This document shows positions 43,573 through 55,757 of a stretch of 64,000 nucleotides of DNA, piece after piece (the stretch's first letter is position 1; every line of letters starts with the position of its first letter). The position numbers and the translations under genes were made by a program. The DNA is from Flaveria trinervia (lineage: Eukaryota > Streptophyta > Magnoliopsida > Asterales > Asteraceae), in contig CM046451.1 in the NCBI GenBank assembly GCA_025506515.1, forward strand, positions 65,613,635 to 65,677,634. Direction: 5' to 3'. Under the pieces are notes generated by a model that had not been told where the DNA came from, ran no database searches, and was given only the letters and a program-made list of their open reading frames with translations.

Positions 43573-46500
43573 CTGAGGGGATAGAGATGGTGAAGAAGAA
43601 GAATTCCTTGGCATGGATTTTCTTCTCTGTGGTTTCAACACAGGAGCATCTAATTGGTTGACTCTTCCCAATAGATGTTGAACCATTATAACAAGATGTG
43701 TCTGATTTTGTGATAAAGCCTTCACCTCATCAGACACATTAGTGCTTGAGTTTGATGGGTTGCTGTGTTGTACCATCTCTCTTTGAGCAACCTCAGCTGT
43801 TGCCTGTTTAACCCCTTCTTTTTGGATTTTGGGGTCACAGGTTTTGATGTTGCTGGTACAAATTTGGTTTCAAACTCAGTTTTCATTTTATCCATTTCCT
43901 CTTTAATGTTTTCGTTATGTTTGAGTTTGGAGCCCTTTTTAGACCAGCAATCATCAGTAAGATGATTGAATAAGCCACATATTTCACATGGCTTTTTCTT
44001 CATCTTAAGTTGATCATCTGCTGAAGAAGATGAAACTACTGAAGACTTATTCTTCAGCAGTTTGCTATCAGTACTAGCAGTTTTCTTCCCTTTAGTACCT
44101 GCTTTCTTGATATCTTCTTCAGTAGTTTTCCCACCCTTTCTACTTGTAGTTTTCTTCCCTTTAGTACATGCAGTAGTTTGGGCTTGTTCTCCAGGTGTTA
44201 TGACATTCTTTTTAGTATTTTCAGTACTTTATGAAATATCACTTGGAGTGATCAACTTTTTGATCATGTGAGTGTCAGCATTTGAACCGTCAACATCAGC
44301 TGATAGGTTCAGAGAGGAATTCATGCTGAATTCTACTTCTGATGGTGCTGTATGAGATAGTAGATCACATGATGAAAAGGATTGGTTATTGCTTTCACCA
44401 TCAGATTCTACCTCTGCTCTGGGAGTAAAATCTGTAAGAGGAGCAGTGTGATTATAACAATGCCAAACTTCACATTGGAAGCAGATTGCTTACTAAGAAG
44501 CATTTCAAAACCCTTGCAAGAATTTACCCATCGATCACACTCTACCTGGGTAGTTGCAAGTGTTTCTTTGAAGTCTCTGTACTTCCCTAGAAGTATCTCT
44601 TCCCTAGCCTTATCATCAGTGATTTGGCATTTAAGTTTGTAAATCTCATCTTCTTATCACTAAGCACAGACTCAAATTCAGCTTTTCTTTTGGAAATAGT
44701 TTGTTCTAGCTGAATGTTCTTGTTAATTAAAGCTAAATTTGCTTCTCTAAAAGATGCAAATGCGGCTATGCATGTTTGAGAACATAGTTTGGTTTTTGCC
44801 TCAGAGGATACCTGTGATACCTGTGGTGTAGAGGCATTAGAGGATGAAGTATCAGCAGACTCCAAAGCCATAAGAGCTAGATTTCCAAAAGGACTGTCAC
44901 CACCATGTTGACCAGCACCAGAGAACAGTTGTTCACAACAAGACAAATCGTCTGGTAAACTGCTCCAGTCAACAACTCCTGGGGTGAAAAAGCTATGTTG
45001 TTGAGGTTGAGTTTATTGATGAGATTGGGAAGGTGAGGTCAGGTTATGCTTGTGGTTGTTGTGGAATAGGAGCTTGAACCGGATTTGGCTGAGGCAAGTA
45101 ATAGCAGGGAAAAGGATATGACATTGGACCCTGGGGGACAAAGTATGCAGGAGATACAGGGTGTGAATGATGACCAGAACCAGCGGGATGTTGCCCTCTG
45201 TTTTGTGGACTAGTGCTAGGAAAAGTCACAAAGGGTGCAGAAGAGTTAGATCCAGTTGATCTACACTCTCTTGCAAAGTGTCCAAGCCTTTGGCATTTGT
45301 GACACCTCAACCTACTCTTGTCAAAACCAACTTTGGTTTTGCCAGAGAGTCCAGGAAATTTCCTGCCAATTCTCTTGTAGAACTTCTGAGATCTGATATT
45401 AACTAAAGCCATTTGGCTTAGAATATCCATCTCTTCTAAACCATCATGAGCAGTTCCCTTCAGATCATCCATGATGAAGCATAGATTGTCACTATTACTG
45501 CCAGAATGACTATCAATACCAACAACTGCATGATGAGAACTGTTTGAAGAGAAATCAATATGTCACCATAATTGCTTTCAGATGCAGCATATTCTGACTC
45601 ATGACCAACCAAGGCAGTGTTCCCTGGTACAAAGTCATCAGTGAGCTTTCCTGATGATGACAGTTTCCTTTTCTGCTCTATCTCTCTTTCGAATGTAAGC
45701 AGTTTCCCATGAAGTTGGGTGAGAGATAGGCTATCCAGATTTGCACTGGAGCGTAGGACAATAGTGTATGTGTCAGAGTACCTGAGAAGTACAACTTGCA
45801 GCTACAATGTACTTTGCTTCAGCAGTGGATGTAGCAACAGATGTTTGTTTCTTACTCTGCCAAGAAATCAAATAGTTGCCTAGGAATTGACATCCACTAG
45901 AAGTTGATTTTCTAGTTAACTTGCAGCCTGAGGGGATAGAGATGGTGAAGAAGAAGAATTCCTTGGCATGGATTTTCTTCTCTGTGGTTTCAACACAGGA
46001 GCATCTAATTGGTTGACTCTTCCCAATAGATGTTGAACCATTATAACAAGATGGTCTGATTTTGTGATAAAGCCTTCACCTCATCAGACACATTAGTGCT
46101 TGAGTTTGATGGGTTGCTGTGTTGTACCATCTCTCTTGAGCAACCTCAGCTGTTGCCTGTTTAACCCCTTTCTTTTTGGATTTCTTTTTGGATTTGGGGT
46201 CACAGGTTTTGATGTTGCTGGTACAAATTTGGTTTCAAACTCAGTTTTCATTTTATCCATTTCCTCTTTAATGTTTTCGTTATGTTTGAGTTTGGAGCCC
46301 TTTTTAGACCAGCAATCATCAGTAAGATGATTGAATAAGCCACATATTTCACATGGCTTTTTCTTCATCTTAAGTTGATCATCTGCTGAAGAAGATGAAA
46401 CTACTGAAGACTTATTCTTCAGCAGTTTGCTATCAGTACTAGCAGTTTTCTTCCCTTTAGTACCTGCTTTCTTGATATCTTCTTCAGTAGTTTTCCCACC

Positions 46501-48136
46501 CTTTCTACTTGTAGTTTTCTTCCCTTTAGTACATGCAGTAGTTTGGGCTTGTTCTCCAGGTGTTATGACATTCTTTTTAGTACTTTCAGTACTTTATGAA
46601 ATATCACCTGGAGTGATCAACTTTTTGATCATGTGAGTGTCAGCATTTGAACCGTCAACATCAGCTGATAGGTTCAGAGAGGAATTCATGCTGAATTCTA
46701 CTTCTGATGGTGCTGTATCAGATAGTAGATCAAATGATGAAAAGGATTGGTTATTGCTTTCACCATCAGATTCTACCTCTGCTCTGGGAGTAAAATCTGT
46801 AAGAGGAGCAGTGTGATTATAACCAATGCCAAACTTCACATTGGAAGCAGATTGCTTACTAAGAAGCATTTCAAAACCCTTGCAAGAATTTACCCATCGA
46901 TCACACTCTACCTGGGTAGTTGCAAGTGTTTCTTTGAGGTCTCTGTACTTCCTAGAAGTATCTCTTCCCTAGCCTTATCATCAGTGATTTGGCATTTAAG
47001 TTTGTAAATCTCATCTTTCTTATCACTAAGCACAGACTCAAATTCAGCTTTTCTTTTGGAAATAGTTTGTTCTAGCTGAATGTTCTTGTTAATTAAAGCT
47101 AAATTTGCTTCTCTAAAAGATGCAAATGCGGCTATGCATGTTTGAGAACATAGTTTGGTTTTTGCCTCAGAGGATACCTGTGATACCTGTGGTGTAGAGG
47201 CATTAGAGGATGAAGTATCAGCAGACTCCAAAGCCATAAGAGCTAGATTTCCAAAAGGACTGTCACCACCATGTTGACCAGCACCAGAGAACAGTTGTTC
47301 ACAACAAGACAAATCGTCTGGTAAACTGCTCCAGTCAACAACTCCTGGGGTGAAAAAGCTATGTTGTTGAGGTTGAGTTATTGATGAGATTGGGAAGGTT
47401 GAGGTCAGGTTATGCTTGTGGTTGTTGTGCAATAGGAGCTTGAACCGGATTTGGCTGAGGCAAGTAATAGCAGGGAAAAGGATATGACATTGGACCCTGG
47501 GGGACAAAGTATGCAGGAGATACAGGGTGTGAATGATGACCAGAAACAGCAGGATGTTGCCCTCTGTTTTGTGGACTAGTGCTAGGAAAAGTCACAAAGG
47601 GTGCAGAAGAGTTAGATCCAGTTGATCTACACTCTCTTGCAAAGTGTCCAAGCCTTTGGCATTTGTGACACCTCAACCTACTCTTGTCAAAACCAACTTT
47701 GGTTTTGCCAGAGAGTCCAGGAAATTTCCTGCCAATTCTCTTGTAGAACTTCTGAGATCTGATATAACTAAAGCCATTTGGCTTAGAATATCCATCTCTT
47801 CTAAACCATCATGAGCAGTTCCCTTCAGATCATCCATGATGAAGCATAGATTGTCACTATTACTGCCAGAATGACTATCAATACCAACAATGCATGATGA
47901 GAACTGTTTGAAGAGAAATCAATATGTCACCATAATTGCTTTCAGATGCAGCATATTCTGACTCATGACCAACCAAGGCAGTGTTCCCTGGTACAAAGTC
48001 ATCAGTGAGCTTTTCTGATGATGACAGTTTCCTTTTCTGCTCTATCTCTTTCGAATGTAAGCAGTTTCCCATGAAGTTGGGTGAGAGATAGGCTATCCAG
48101 ATTTGCACTGGAGCGTAGGACAATAGTGTATGTGTC
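43421..48136 (-). repeat. Tandem duplication of 2.35 kb inside C2
   Basis: Copy one 43421-45774 (2354 bp) and copy two 45775-48136 (2362 bp) are in the same orientation, almost identical, and abut directly. Each runs from the RNase H stub across the pol deletion join, both gag extensions and the knuckles to the mid-gag word TGTATGTGTC. Differences seen are single bases and short indels, for example an extra repeat of TTTTTGGATT in copy two near 46180. Confidence 0.93.
43573..45774 (-). pseudogene. Gag C-terminal part of C2, copy one
   Basis: Read from 45774 down: CHKCQRLGHFAREC knuckle with Pro/Gln-rich tail (45472-45044), the coiled-coil segment (44946-44587, NKNIQLEQTISKRKAEFESV), Lys-rich stretch, then the second knuckle CEICGLFNHLTDDC (44003-43722 frame) and the Ser-rich end at 43561-43776. 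Small frameshifts separate the parts. It begins abruptly in mid-gag at the duplication join, so it has no start. Confidence 0.85.
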
Positions 48137-48647
48137 CCATCTCTCAGGTAGTGATCTGAGGAATCTGTTATTCATCTGGCTGTTGGTGTATTCCTGTTTC
48201 ACCATTTTCAGCTCAGAGATCAAACAGGAAAAACACTCAAACTGTTGAGTCAGTGTCTCACCGTTCTATGAGAGAATGTCTCATATTGTTGGGTGAGGAT
48301 TTCTCTGTTGTTTGCTAAGACCTCTTCAGTTCCACATGCATAAGCCCTGAATAGATTTCATTCGGCAGTGCCATGGCCAGAATTCCATGGGCTTTAGCAT
48401 CAATCTCAAATAGTTTCCAATCTTCATCTGAGTATTGTTCCTTCTTCTTTGGAACCATTTGATTGGTTTCCAGATTGTTCACCATAGGCTTATGTGGTCC
48501 ATGTACCACAGATGTCCAACAACCTGAACTGTTAACAGACAAGTGATGAAGCATCCTTCGTTGCCATATGTTATACTCAGTCCTAACTAGCATCAGAGGC
48601 TTGGTTGAGGAACCGGTATTGTGAGGGTCATTAGAAGGAGTAGTCAT
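45926..48647 (-). pseudogene. Copia gag of C2 (N-terminal half plus copy two)
   Basis: ATG at 48647 (MTTPSNDPHN). 48668-48315 is open and gives EYNIWQRRMLHHLSVNSSGC and LFEIDAKAHGILAMALPNEI, better than in C1. 48223-48002 gives MNNRFLRSLPERWDTYTIVL. Knuckle one is in 47676-47410, the coiled coil in 47507-46908, and knuckle two CEICGLFNHLTDDC in 46368-46093. Copy two ends at about 45775 with a short RNase H stub (45775-45925). Confidence 0.87.
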
Positions 48648-48860
48648 CTCAGATTCAACCAAATTCAATTAAGCTATAGCAGATTTAGAACAAAACACAA
48701 CAAACCAAATTGAACCAAGAGAGATCTCAAAATGAATAAACGAAAGCGGCAGAAATTCAATAATCTATAACCAGTTCTTGCAAATGTGCTAATTCAATCA
48801 AACATAGATATCAAATAGCAGTTTCAATGATCAATTGTTAGATCGATCAATGATTAACCT

Positions 48861-48872
48861 GCTCTGATACCA
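48861..48872 (-). other. Primer-binding site of C2
   Basis: TGGTATCAGAGC on the minus strand, perfect, two bases from the LTR. C1 has one mismatch at this site. Confidence 0.92.
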
Positions 48873-48874
48873 TT

Positions 48875-49676
48875 TGTTAGGATCAGTGATCTACGTTTGA
48901 TTGATTAGAGAGTATAGCAGCGGAAATCAAACAATGAATTAGCCAATTCACAAGAACACAAAAGATATTCAAGGTAAGAACAAACGGTTATAGACAGAGA
49001 GAATTCTGCAAAAGATATTTCATTCAATATTCGCTTTCGTGGTAACAGAATGTCACACATACAATTAGGTCAACACCTCTTATATAAGAGATGTGACGTC
49101 TGCTGATGTCACTTGATAGTGACATCTAACAGAATTTATTCAAACTACTGATAGTTAACACAACTACTGAAGATGTCGAACAGCTGACATCTTCTTACAA
49201 AAATGCTAAGTGTTAACTATCACTACAACTACTGAAAAGAAACTACTAAAACTATAACGACTGAAGAACATGCTCTTCAGTTGTTTTACAAATACTGAAA
49301 CAAAAAGAAAACTACTGAAAGGAAACCATCACAACAACTGAAGAATGCTTCTTCAGCTATTGTAATAAACTCTAAAGGCTTCAGTACTTGTACTTGAACT
49401 TCAGCTGTTGTCATCAGCTGATGTCTTCAGTCTTTGTACTTCAGCTGTTGATCTTCAGTACTTTGTTCATCAGCTGTTGATCTTCAGACTTTGGTCTTCA
49501 GCTGTTGAAGTCTTCAGTACTTTAGTCTTCACTGTTGAAGTCTTCAGTACTTTAGTCTTCGTCTATTGAACTTCAGACTTTGTTACAACAGCTGATCAAG
49601 TCTTCAGCAGTTGTTGTGATGTCTGTAGGACTTAGAGGTTTTTCTAATCAGGCTCATTGGTTCTTTTGGTCCAACA
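48875..49676 (-). repeat. 5' LTR of C2
   Basis: 802 bp, homologous to the C1 LTRs, starting TGTTGGACC at 49676 and ending CCTAACA. It has fewer of the 31-base tandem units than C1. It abuts D1 reverse transcriptase sequence at 49677. The candidate target bases GGCAT (49677-49681) cannot be matched because the other end is lost. Confidence 0.93.
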
Positions 49677-50960
49677 GGCATTATCATCAAGAATAAATCT
49701 AGACTAGTTGTTCAAGGATACACATAAGAAGAAGGGATTGACTACACTGATGTCTTTGCTCCTGTAGCAAGATTGGAAGCTGTAAGGAATTCCTGGCATT
49801 TGTTGCATCCAAGAACTTCAAGGTCTACCAACTTGATGTGAAGTGTGCTTTTCTTTATGGAATGATTGTTGAAGAGGTGTACGTCAAACAACCACCTGGT
49901 TTTGTAGATCCTTATCATCCTGATTATGTTTGCAAGCTTGACAAAGCTATTTATGGGCAGCACAAGGCACCGAGGAAGTGGTATGAGACTCTATCTCAGT
50001 ATCTTTGCAAACATGGAGATAGGAGAGTTACTATAGATGGATCTCTCTTCATCAAAGGATAAGGAAATGACATACTGCTAGTTCAAGTATATGTAGATGA
50101 CATCATCTTTGGTTTAACTAATCCAAGGCTCTGCGAACACTTTGAGAAGCTGATGAAGGATAGATTTGAAATGAGTGCCATGGGGAATTCAATTTCATTC
50201 GAGATATTCAAGTGAAACAAGTTGAAGATGGTATCTTCATTAGTCAGACAAAGTATGCTAAGACAACCATAGCTAGAAACCACTCCCTTGGACCTGATCT
50301 TGAGGGGGAGTGTGTAGATGAACACTTATACAGAGCTATGATTGGGTCTTTTATGTATGTTACAGCTAGTAGGCCAGATATCATGTTTGCTACATGCATT
50401 TGTGAAAGAGATCAAGCCAACCCTAGGATGTCTCATCTTGTCACTAGCAAAAGAATTCTAAGATACCTCAAAGGTGCTTCAACACTTGGTCTATGGTATC
50501 CTAAAAATTCTGCCTTCAATCTATATGTTTATACAGATAGTGACTATGGTGGTTGCAACATGACTGCAAAGTCTACATCTAGGGGATGTCAGTTTCTTGG
50601 TGGAAGGGTTGTCTCATGCAATACAAGAAACAATCCTGTGTCTCTTTATCAACTACTGAAGCAGAGTAAATTACTGCTACAAGCTGCTGTGTTCAAGTGC
50701 TTTGGATTCAGAATCAAATGCTTGACTATGGACTAAACTTCAAGGAGACTCCCATTCACATAGACAACAACAGTGTTATCTCAATCACAGAGAATCCTGT
50801 GTAGCACTTAAGGACCAAACACATCAACATCATGTATCATTTGATAAGAGATAATTATAAAAATGAATTAATTAAACTAGTCAAAGTACATACAAATGAA
50901 CAATATGCTGATCTGTTTACAATGGCTTTTGATAAATAGAGATTTAAGTATATTGTATCA
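49677..50960 (+). pseudogene. Copia RT-RNase H of D1
   Basis: KNKSRLVVQGYT at the start, then YQLDVKCAFLYGMIVEEVYV (motif A Asp kept), ALYG replaced by AIYGQHKAPRKWYETL, and VQVYVDDIIFG with the catalytic Asp pair intact (about 50083-50106). 50212-50736 continues with a short deletion after QTKYAKTTIA, then MIGSFMYVTASRPDIMFAT, YTDSDYGGCN and STSRGCQFLGG. The end (50737-50960) is broken by stops, with the DLFTMAFDK-like finish at about 50930. Confidence 0.87.
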
Positions 50961-51049
50961 ACTATTAGGATGATAAACTTTGAGTATGTTTTTCTTAAAA
51001 CTAATTCTTATTATTTCATAAAATATGTGTGTCCTAAGTTGTCTAGTTC

Positions 51050-51581
51050 ATCACTTTCATTGGCTCTTGTTTTCTTTGGGTGAAAATCTTTTTTTGAAGA
51101 CTTTCCTTAGATTTTTGAAAATTTTGATCCTTCGAAAGATATGCTTTTACCTTCTAAAGAAAACTATGCCTTAAAAACAAATAACCGTCTACGGAATTTT
51201 ACCTTTGGAAGAGATTTCTGAAAAATCTTCCAAAGCTTATTACTTGTCTTAGATAATTATGTGTTTTCAAGGACCATTTTCTACCGAAGCAAAATTAACT
51301 CTCGGAAGCTCTATTCCTTTGAACAAAGCATTCAAGTGTTAATTTTTCTTGTGAAGCAAAATTTTCACAACTCCAAGGAAAATCTTCCGAAGTCATTTTA
51401 GGTTCGGAAGCCTTTTCATTAAAACTTCCGAGGATAATTTACCATCGGAAGCTTTTTGACTTCCAAGAAAACTACTTCTTGAGCAAAAGTACACTACTTT
51501 TTTAGCGGTGGGACTGACATCCAGATTTCAAAGTTTATCCTCTTTCATTAAACTTATCTGAAATCTTTTTTCACATATAAA
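51050..51581 (+). promoter_or_regulatory. Inverted-repeat array plus TATA-like box upstream of the D1 third ORF
   Basis: Array of CTTCCGAAG / TTCGGAAGC words (51100-51490), the vocabulary of the D LTR at 55293. TATAAA follows at 51576-51581 and an ATG at 51678, about 100 bp on. The layout equals those of A1 and C1 with a different word. Confidence 0.5.
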
Positions 51582-51677
51582 CCCAACGGTTTCCCCCTGT
51601 TTCTATCATCTCCTTCTTCTTCCTAACCTAAAACCGAAATTTCTCTCTGAAATTTCTTTCTTTCTTCGTTCTTCATC

Positions 51678-54600
51678 ATGAAGCTTCCTCAACATGACCA
51701 ACCTTAACCACAGAAATGATCCGAGCTTTTCCATGTAGTTACACATGCGACATAACCAAGTTGCTTTGCTACACTCTGAGAAAGATCCTCATTTCTCAGA
51801 GGTTGGTCGATTTTTAGTTCTATCAAACTACTTCACCTCCCTTACCATTGATCCTACTCTTTATGAGGAACAACTGCTAGAATTTTGGAAGACCTGCCAA
51901 GAGGTCATCATGGATGGGGAGAAGACACTATCTGCCATAGTGCAGGGGAGAACAGTCTTCATCACACCAGCCATCATCAACATGCATCTTCAGCTGGATG
52001 AAGAAGAAGGTGACGTGTTCTTTCCGAAAAAATCTATTAAACAGTCCTTTGCGCAAATAGTCTATGATGGAGATTTTTTGTGTCAAGACCTTCAGGAAAG
52101 GGAAGGTCTCATCCAAATGGAAATTTCTGCTCCATGTGGTTATCCATAGCTTATCAAACAAGCATGGTGGATGGGACTAGATTCCTGAGGATCTCTATTT
52201 CATTTTTCATGGGATGGTTCAGGGAGTCAAGTTCAGGTACTCTCAGTTTGTCTATACTAATCTTCTTGCAAACTTGGACTCCTTAGAGTACTATATATTC
52301 CCTAGATATGTTCAATACATTCTTAACTATGAACTGGGCTCACAATTAACGAGAACATGTAATACTCTTCAATTGGGACGGATGAAGCCCGACATCTTTA
52401 AAATACTGAGAAAGCCCATTGTGGCTTTTCTAGGATAGAAACAGCCCTCATCCTAAAAATGTCAGATCTCATTGCTCAAGGTGACAACCTACCAGCACCA
52501 GCTAATATTGAACCCACACCGCTACATCCCAACCACCTAAACAACCACAAATCACCCTCACCAACCAAAGAAAACACAAACGAACCCCTACACAGACTAT
52601 TCAGTCTGTGCAGATCCCCATATACTCACCACACAAGAAGAAGTGGACACTGGAGCTCCCACTTCTCCTGAGGAGCAGACCACTTCCATTCCTTCAATAA
52701 TTAGTGTTGTGGTTCTTTATTCTCAGCCTGATGAGCTCATAAGCCCAAATGCCTTAAGCCATCACTTTGTGTCTTAACACTCAAGTGATCAACCTTGAGG
52801 GGACAGTTACCATCCCCAACCTTTGGACTTAAACCAACCAATCCCCAACTTTGACTTCTACACTGATGAAGATCTAGGTTTCAGTGAGTACCATGATTCT
52901 TTCTTCTTTTCCCATACTGAAATAGAGATGACTGCTCCTGAGTCACCTATTTCTAGCTCACATCAGTCACCTACTACTAAGGTGGACGGTTCTTAACCTA
53001 TTAAGGATGTTCATATGGAAGAGGCTCTCACTTTTGAAAATGATTCCATAATTAAGACCTTAACCATGGAAACTAGCCACTAACATCTCAACAGAGGTTG
53101 CCAGTGAGCAGAGGAAATCCAATAGCTAAGAACCTGAAGCTGGTGGTGAGAGAGATGACTCTTGTTCAATCATCTTATCCCCTAATGATTCTTCTGATGA
53201 GGATGAGGGGGAATTTAAGACTAAAGATGCAAAAACTTTCTCAAACATGCACCTATTTAGTATCCAAGGTCAGTCACCTTGAATATCAAGTGACTACCTT
53301 GCAAACATGGTCAATGATCAGCAACTTGATATTTCTTATCTTAAGGACAAACTAGCTGGGAGGAGAAAGTCATTACAATCAGGAACACAATAACATGTGG
53401 ATGTGATTGACCTAACTCCTAGTTTACCTATGAAAGGGGATGATGCTACCAAAAAGGAGGATAAAGTCATTACAATCACATAACCTGTGAGTTCTTTAGA
53501 GAGTGTGGACATTGAGGAAGGAATACCAAAGGCCAGAGCTCATGTTCATAGACTCCATAGACGCCATCATACAGAGTTTGTTTAAGGAAGGAATACCAAA
53601 GGCTATGTCATCTCCACCAACTTCAAATGACATCATTAGGTGGAGGTATGATAGCAACAGAACAACCCTCATCATTCATAGAGTTCAAGGGCAGCAAGAG
53701 GTCTTCAATATTCAGACCTTGAACTTTGATGAAGGTCTAGATCTAGTCAACATGCCACTTCTCAACCCTATCCAATCAAGACAAGCGGACAGGCTGGATC
53801 AAGGAATCCATGACAAGATCACTGCAAAGTTCAGCTTCAGAAGGAGACTAAGGCAATCAGGTAATGCCATCGGTCAACTAGATGTTTAGGCAGACCCTAA
53901 GATTGTTTCATAGGGGTAACCTTAACCGAAGGCCCAATGGTGAAACCTGAGAGCCCTGTCTCATCATCATCAACTACTGCATAGATTTATACCCTTATTG
54001 AGACACCTACCGGTGAAGGTGCTTCTCAACCTCTCTCTGGCCAGAGCTCAGATGCTACACCAAGCAATAAATGCCAAAGCTCTCTCCACCCTAAGTCACA
54101 AGTGTCTGTGAGTGACAAAGGGAAAAGAAAGATGACATCTGAGGAGAATGAGGAGGATGAGAGAGAGAGGAAAAGGAAGCTTAGAGGAGAAAGTTCCTCT
54201 TCTGGGCCTACAAGGCTTATGGAAACTGTTATCAAGGCTGCCCCCAGACCAAACACTCAAGATGATAAGTTAAGGGCAATGAAGATAAGTACTCAAAAAC
54301 CAGGAACTATGACATTGACACCATTATTTCTCTCCCCTTAGAAGAGTTAAATGAACTGGTTGATAGAGAATGGTCAAAGGAGAAGAAAGAGGCAGAAGAT
54401 GTTGAACCACTGGTACAAATGAAAGAAGAAAGGAGAAAGAAAATATTATATAAGCATGTGCCCACTCTCTCCCCAGTTCAAGAAAGGCCTACACATGAGG
54501 ATGTGGTTCAACAAGAAACTCAGGTAGACAAAGAAGAAGGCAGGATCAAGATGATCAACTACCTAAGTGCCACAAGCCTCTATCAAGCAGATGCACTTCT

Positions 54601-55270
54601 TCCCTTATCCTATGACTATGTTGAGTTTGAGTATCTCAAGGAAAGAAAGACAACTAAAAGGAAGCTAAAGGAAGAAGCTGCTAAGTCTGCTAAGCTGTTA
54701 AGGTTGAACTACCAGAGACAACACAGCCTGGACCACCTGCTAAATCTCAGCAAGCTTCATCTTCTGATCCATAATATGGTTAGACTCCCTCTCCTTCTGA
54801 ACCTATGAGAGAGGAAGACCCAATTAAGAAAGACAAAGAAAATTAATCAGGTGCTATAGGCCAGTCTTTTCAGTTAAAAGGAACAAAGAGAAAGAAAAGG
54901 ATGGCTTCAAAGCCAAAGCCAAATAAGAAGAATGATACATCCTTTTCTGAAACTTAGGATAAGTCAAAACATCCTGAGGATGTGTAGCCAGGGGATGCTA
55001 CATCAACTCCTAATCAAGTGGTTCCTCTAGCAGCAGGAAAACCCATCTTGTCGTGGAAATACGACACAAATCCGGAAAGATGGCATGTCATTAGAGATCA
55101 AGGCATTGAGGATGTCTACACATGGGGACATGTTCAATCTACCTCTGCATGATCTCTTTAACATGAGAAGACATTTTGAGAGTTTGAGTGATCGTGATCA
55201 TCTCATGAAGAAAGGAATGGTCATCATCATAATGAGGAATGTCGATATCTGAAGTCTTCAAAGAGTTTTG
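51678..55270 (+). pseudogene. Third ORF of D1; function unknown
   Basis: The likely start is ATG 51678, frameshifted soon after. 51745-52149 is the first long open part (YEEQLLEFWKTCQEVIMDGE, GRTVFITPAIINMHLQLDEE). 52214-52438 gives LEYYIFPRYVQYILNYELGS, the counterpart of the ILYPRF region in family C. Then a Pro/Thr-rich, acidic middle, 53503-53889 (IRWRYDSNRTTLIIHRVQGQ), and a Lys/Arg/Glu-rich segment at 54102-54808 with an NLS-like KGKRK. The order of parts matches C1, so the two are distant homologues. No membrane segment seen. Many frame breaks. Confidence 0.65.
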
Positions 55271-55283
55271 GTAGCATCATCCT

Positions 55284-55757
55284 AGGGGGAGTTGTAAGGA
55301 ATACATGTTAAAGCTGATGCAACTCAAACACTTCAAGTCTCCTGCATGCTGCACAAGTGCACTGAAGAAGAATGCTTCGGAAGCTTCACACATGCAACAA
55401 AAATATTCTAAGTGTGAAATATTTCGAAGCCAAGAACAATATCTTCTGAAGCCAAAGATGAATTCTTTCAAAGATTCAGAGACAAAGTCTTCCGAAGCTC
55501 AACTCTTGAAGACAAATTTCTTCCAAAGACTTTTAGTGTACATGCTTTATCCGATGTACTTTACATAAAGCTGGACCCCTTTTCGCTGCAACTCTGTAAA
55601 GTCACCAACTTGCATGAGTTGTTGAAAAGGTCCATTATTTTAGTAACTGTATATTGAGATTTTGAGTGTGTAACTTTCTAATTCATGTACTTTATCCTTT
55701 TTGTAATGTATTAGGATGTGAGCTATGGCATGTCATAGTCACATGTCAAAAGGCAAT
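55284..55757 (+). repeat. Polypurine tract and 3' LTR of D1
   Basis: TAGGGGGAGT at 55283-55292, then the LTR start TGTAAGGAATAC at 55293. The first 250 bp carry CTTCGGAAGCTTC-type inverted words (GAAGCTTC at 55380-55387). The right border is taken as the inverted-repeat centre AAAAGGCA-ATC-TGCCTTTT (55748-55766), where the sequence appears to turn into the D2 LTR. This border is approximate. Confidence 0.6.

Larger units (their letters stand above)
41201..49676 (-). mobile_element. Non-autonomous copia element C2 (pol-deleted, internally duplicated)
   Basis: Same family as C1, inverted. Read on the minus strand it has a 5' LTR (49676-48875), primer site, gag, then a direct jump from the end of gag to RNase H, the inverted-repeat array, and the start of the third ORF, cut at about 41201. 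About 3 kb equivalent to 22161-25135 of C1 (protease, integrase, RT and part of RNase H) is missing. A 2.35 kb internal segment is duplicated in tandem. The element kept gag and third ORF but no enzymes. Its left-hand LTR is lost against B1. Confidence 0.9.
49677..55757 (+). mobile_element. SIRE-like copia element D1, 5' part missing
   Basis: Begins in the middle of RT at the C2 LTR and continues with RNase H, an inverted-repeat array, a third ORF, a GGGGGAG polypurine tract and a 3' LTR on the + strand. Gag, protease and integrase are not in the window. Confidence 0.82.

Noticed and set aside
43765..44271. Two hydrophobic + strand frames (66 and 69 codons) that look like membrane proteins, repeated at 46100-46636.
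   Set aside because: They are antisense to Lys-rich gag extension on the minus strand and duplicate only because the gag segment is duplicated.
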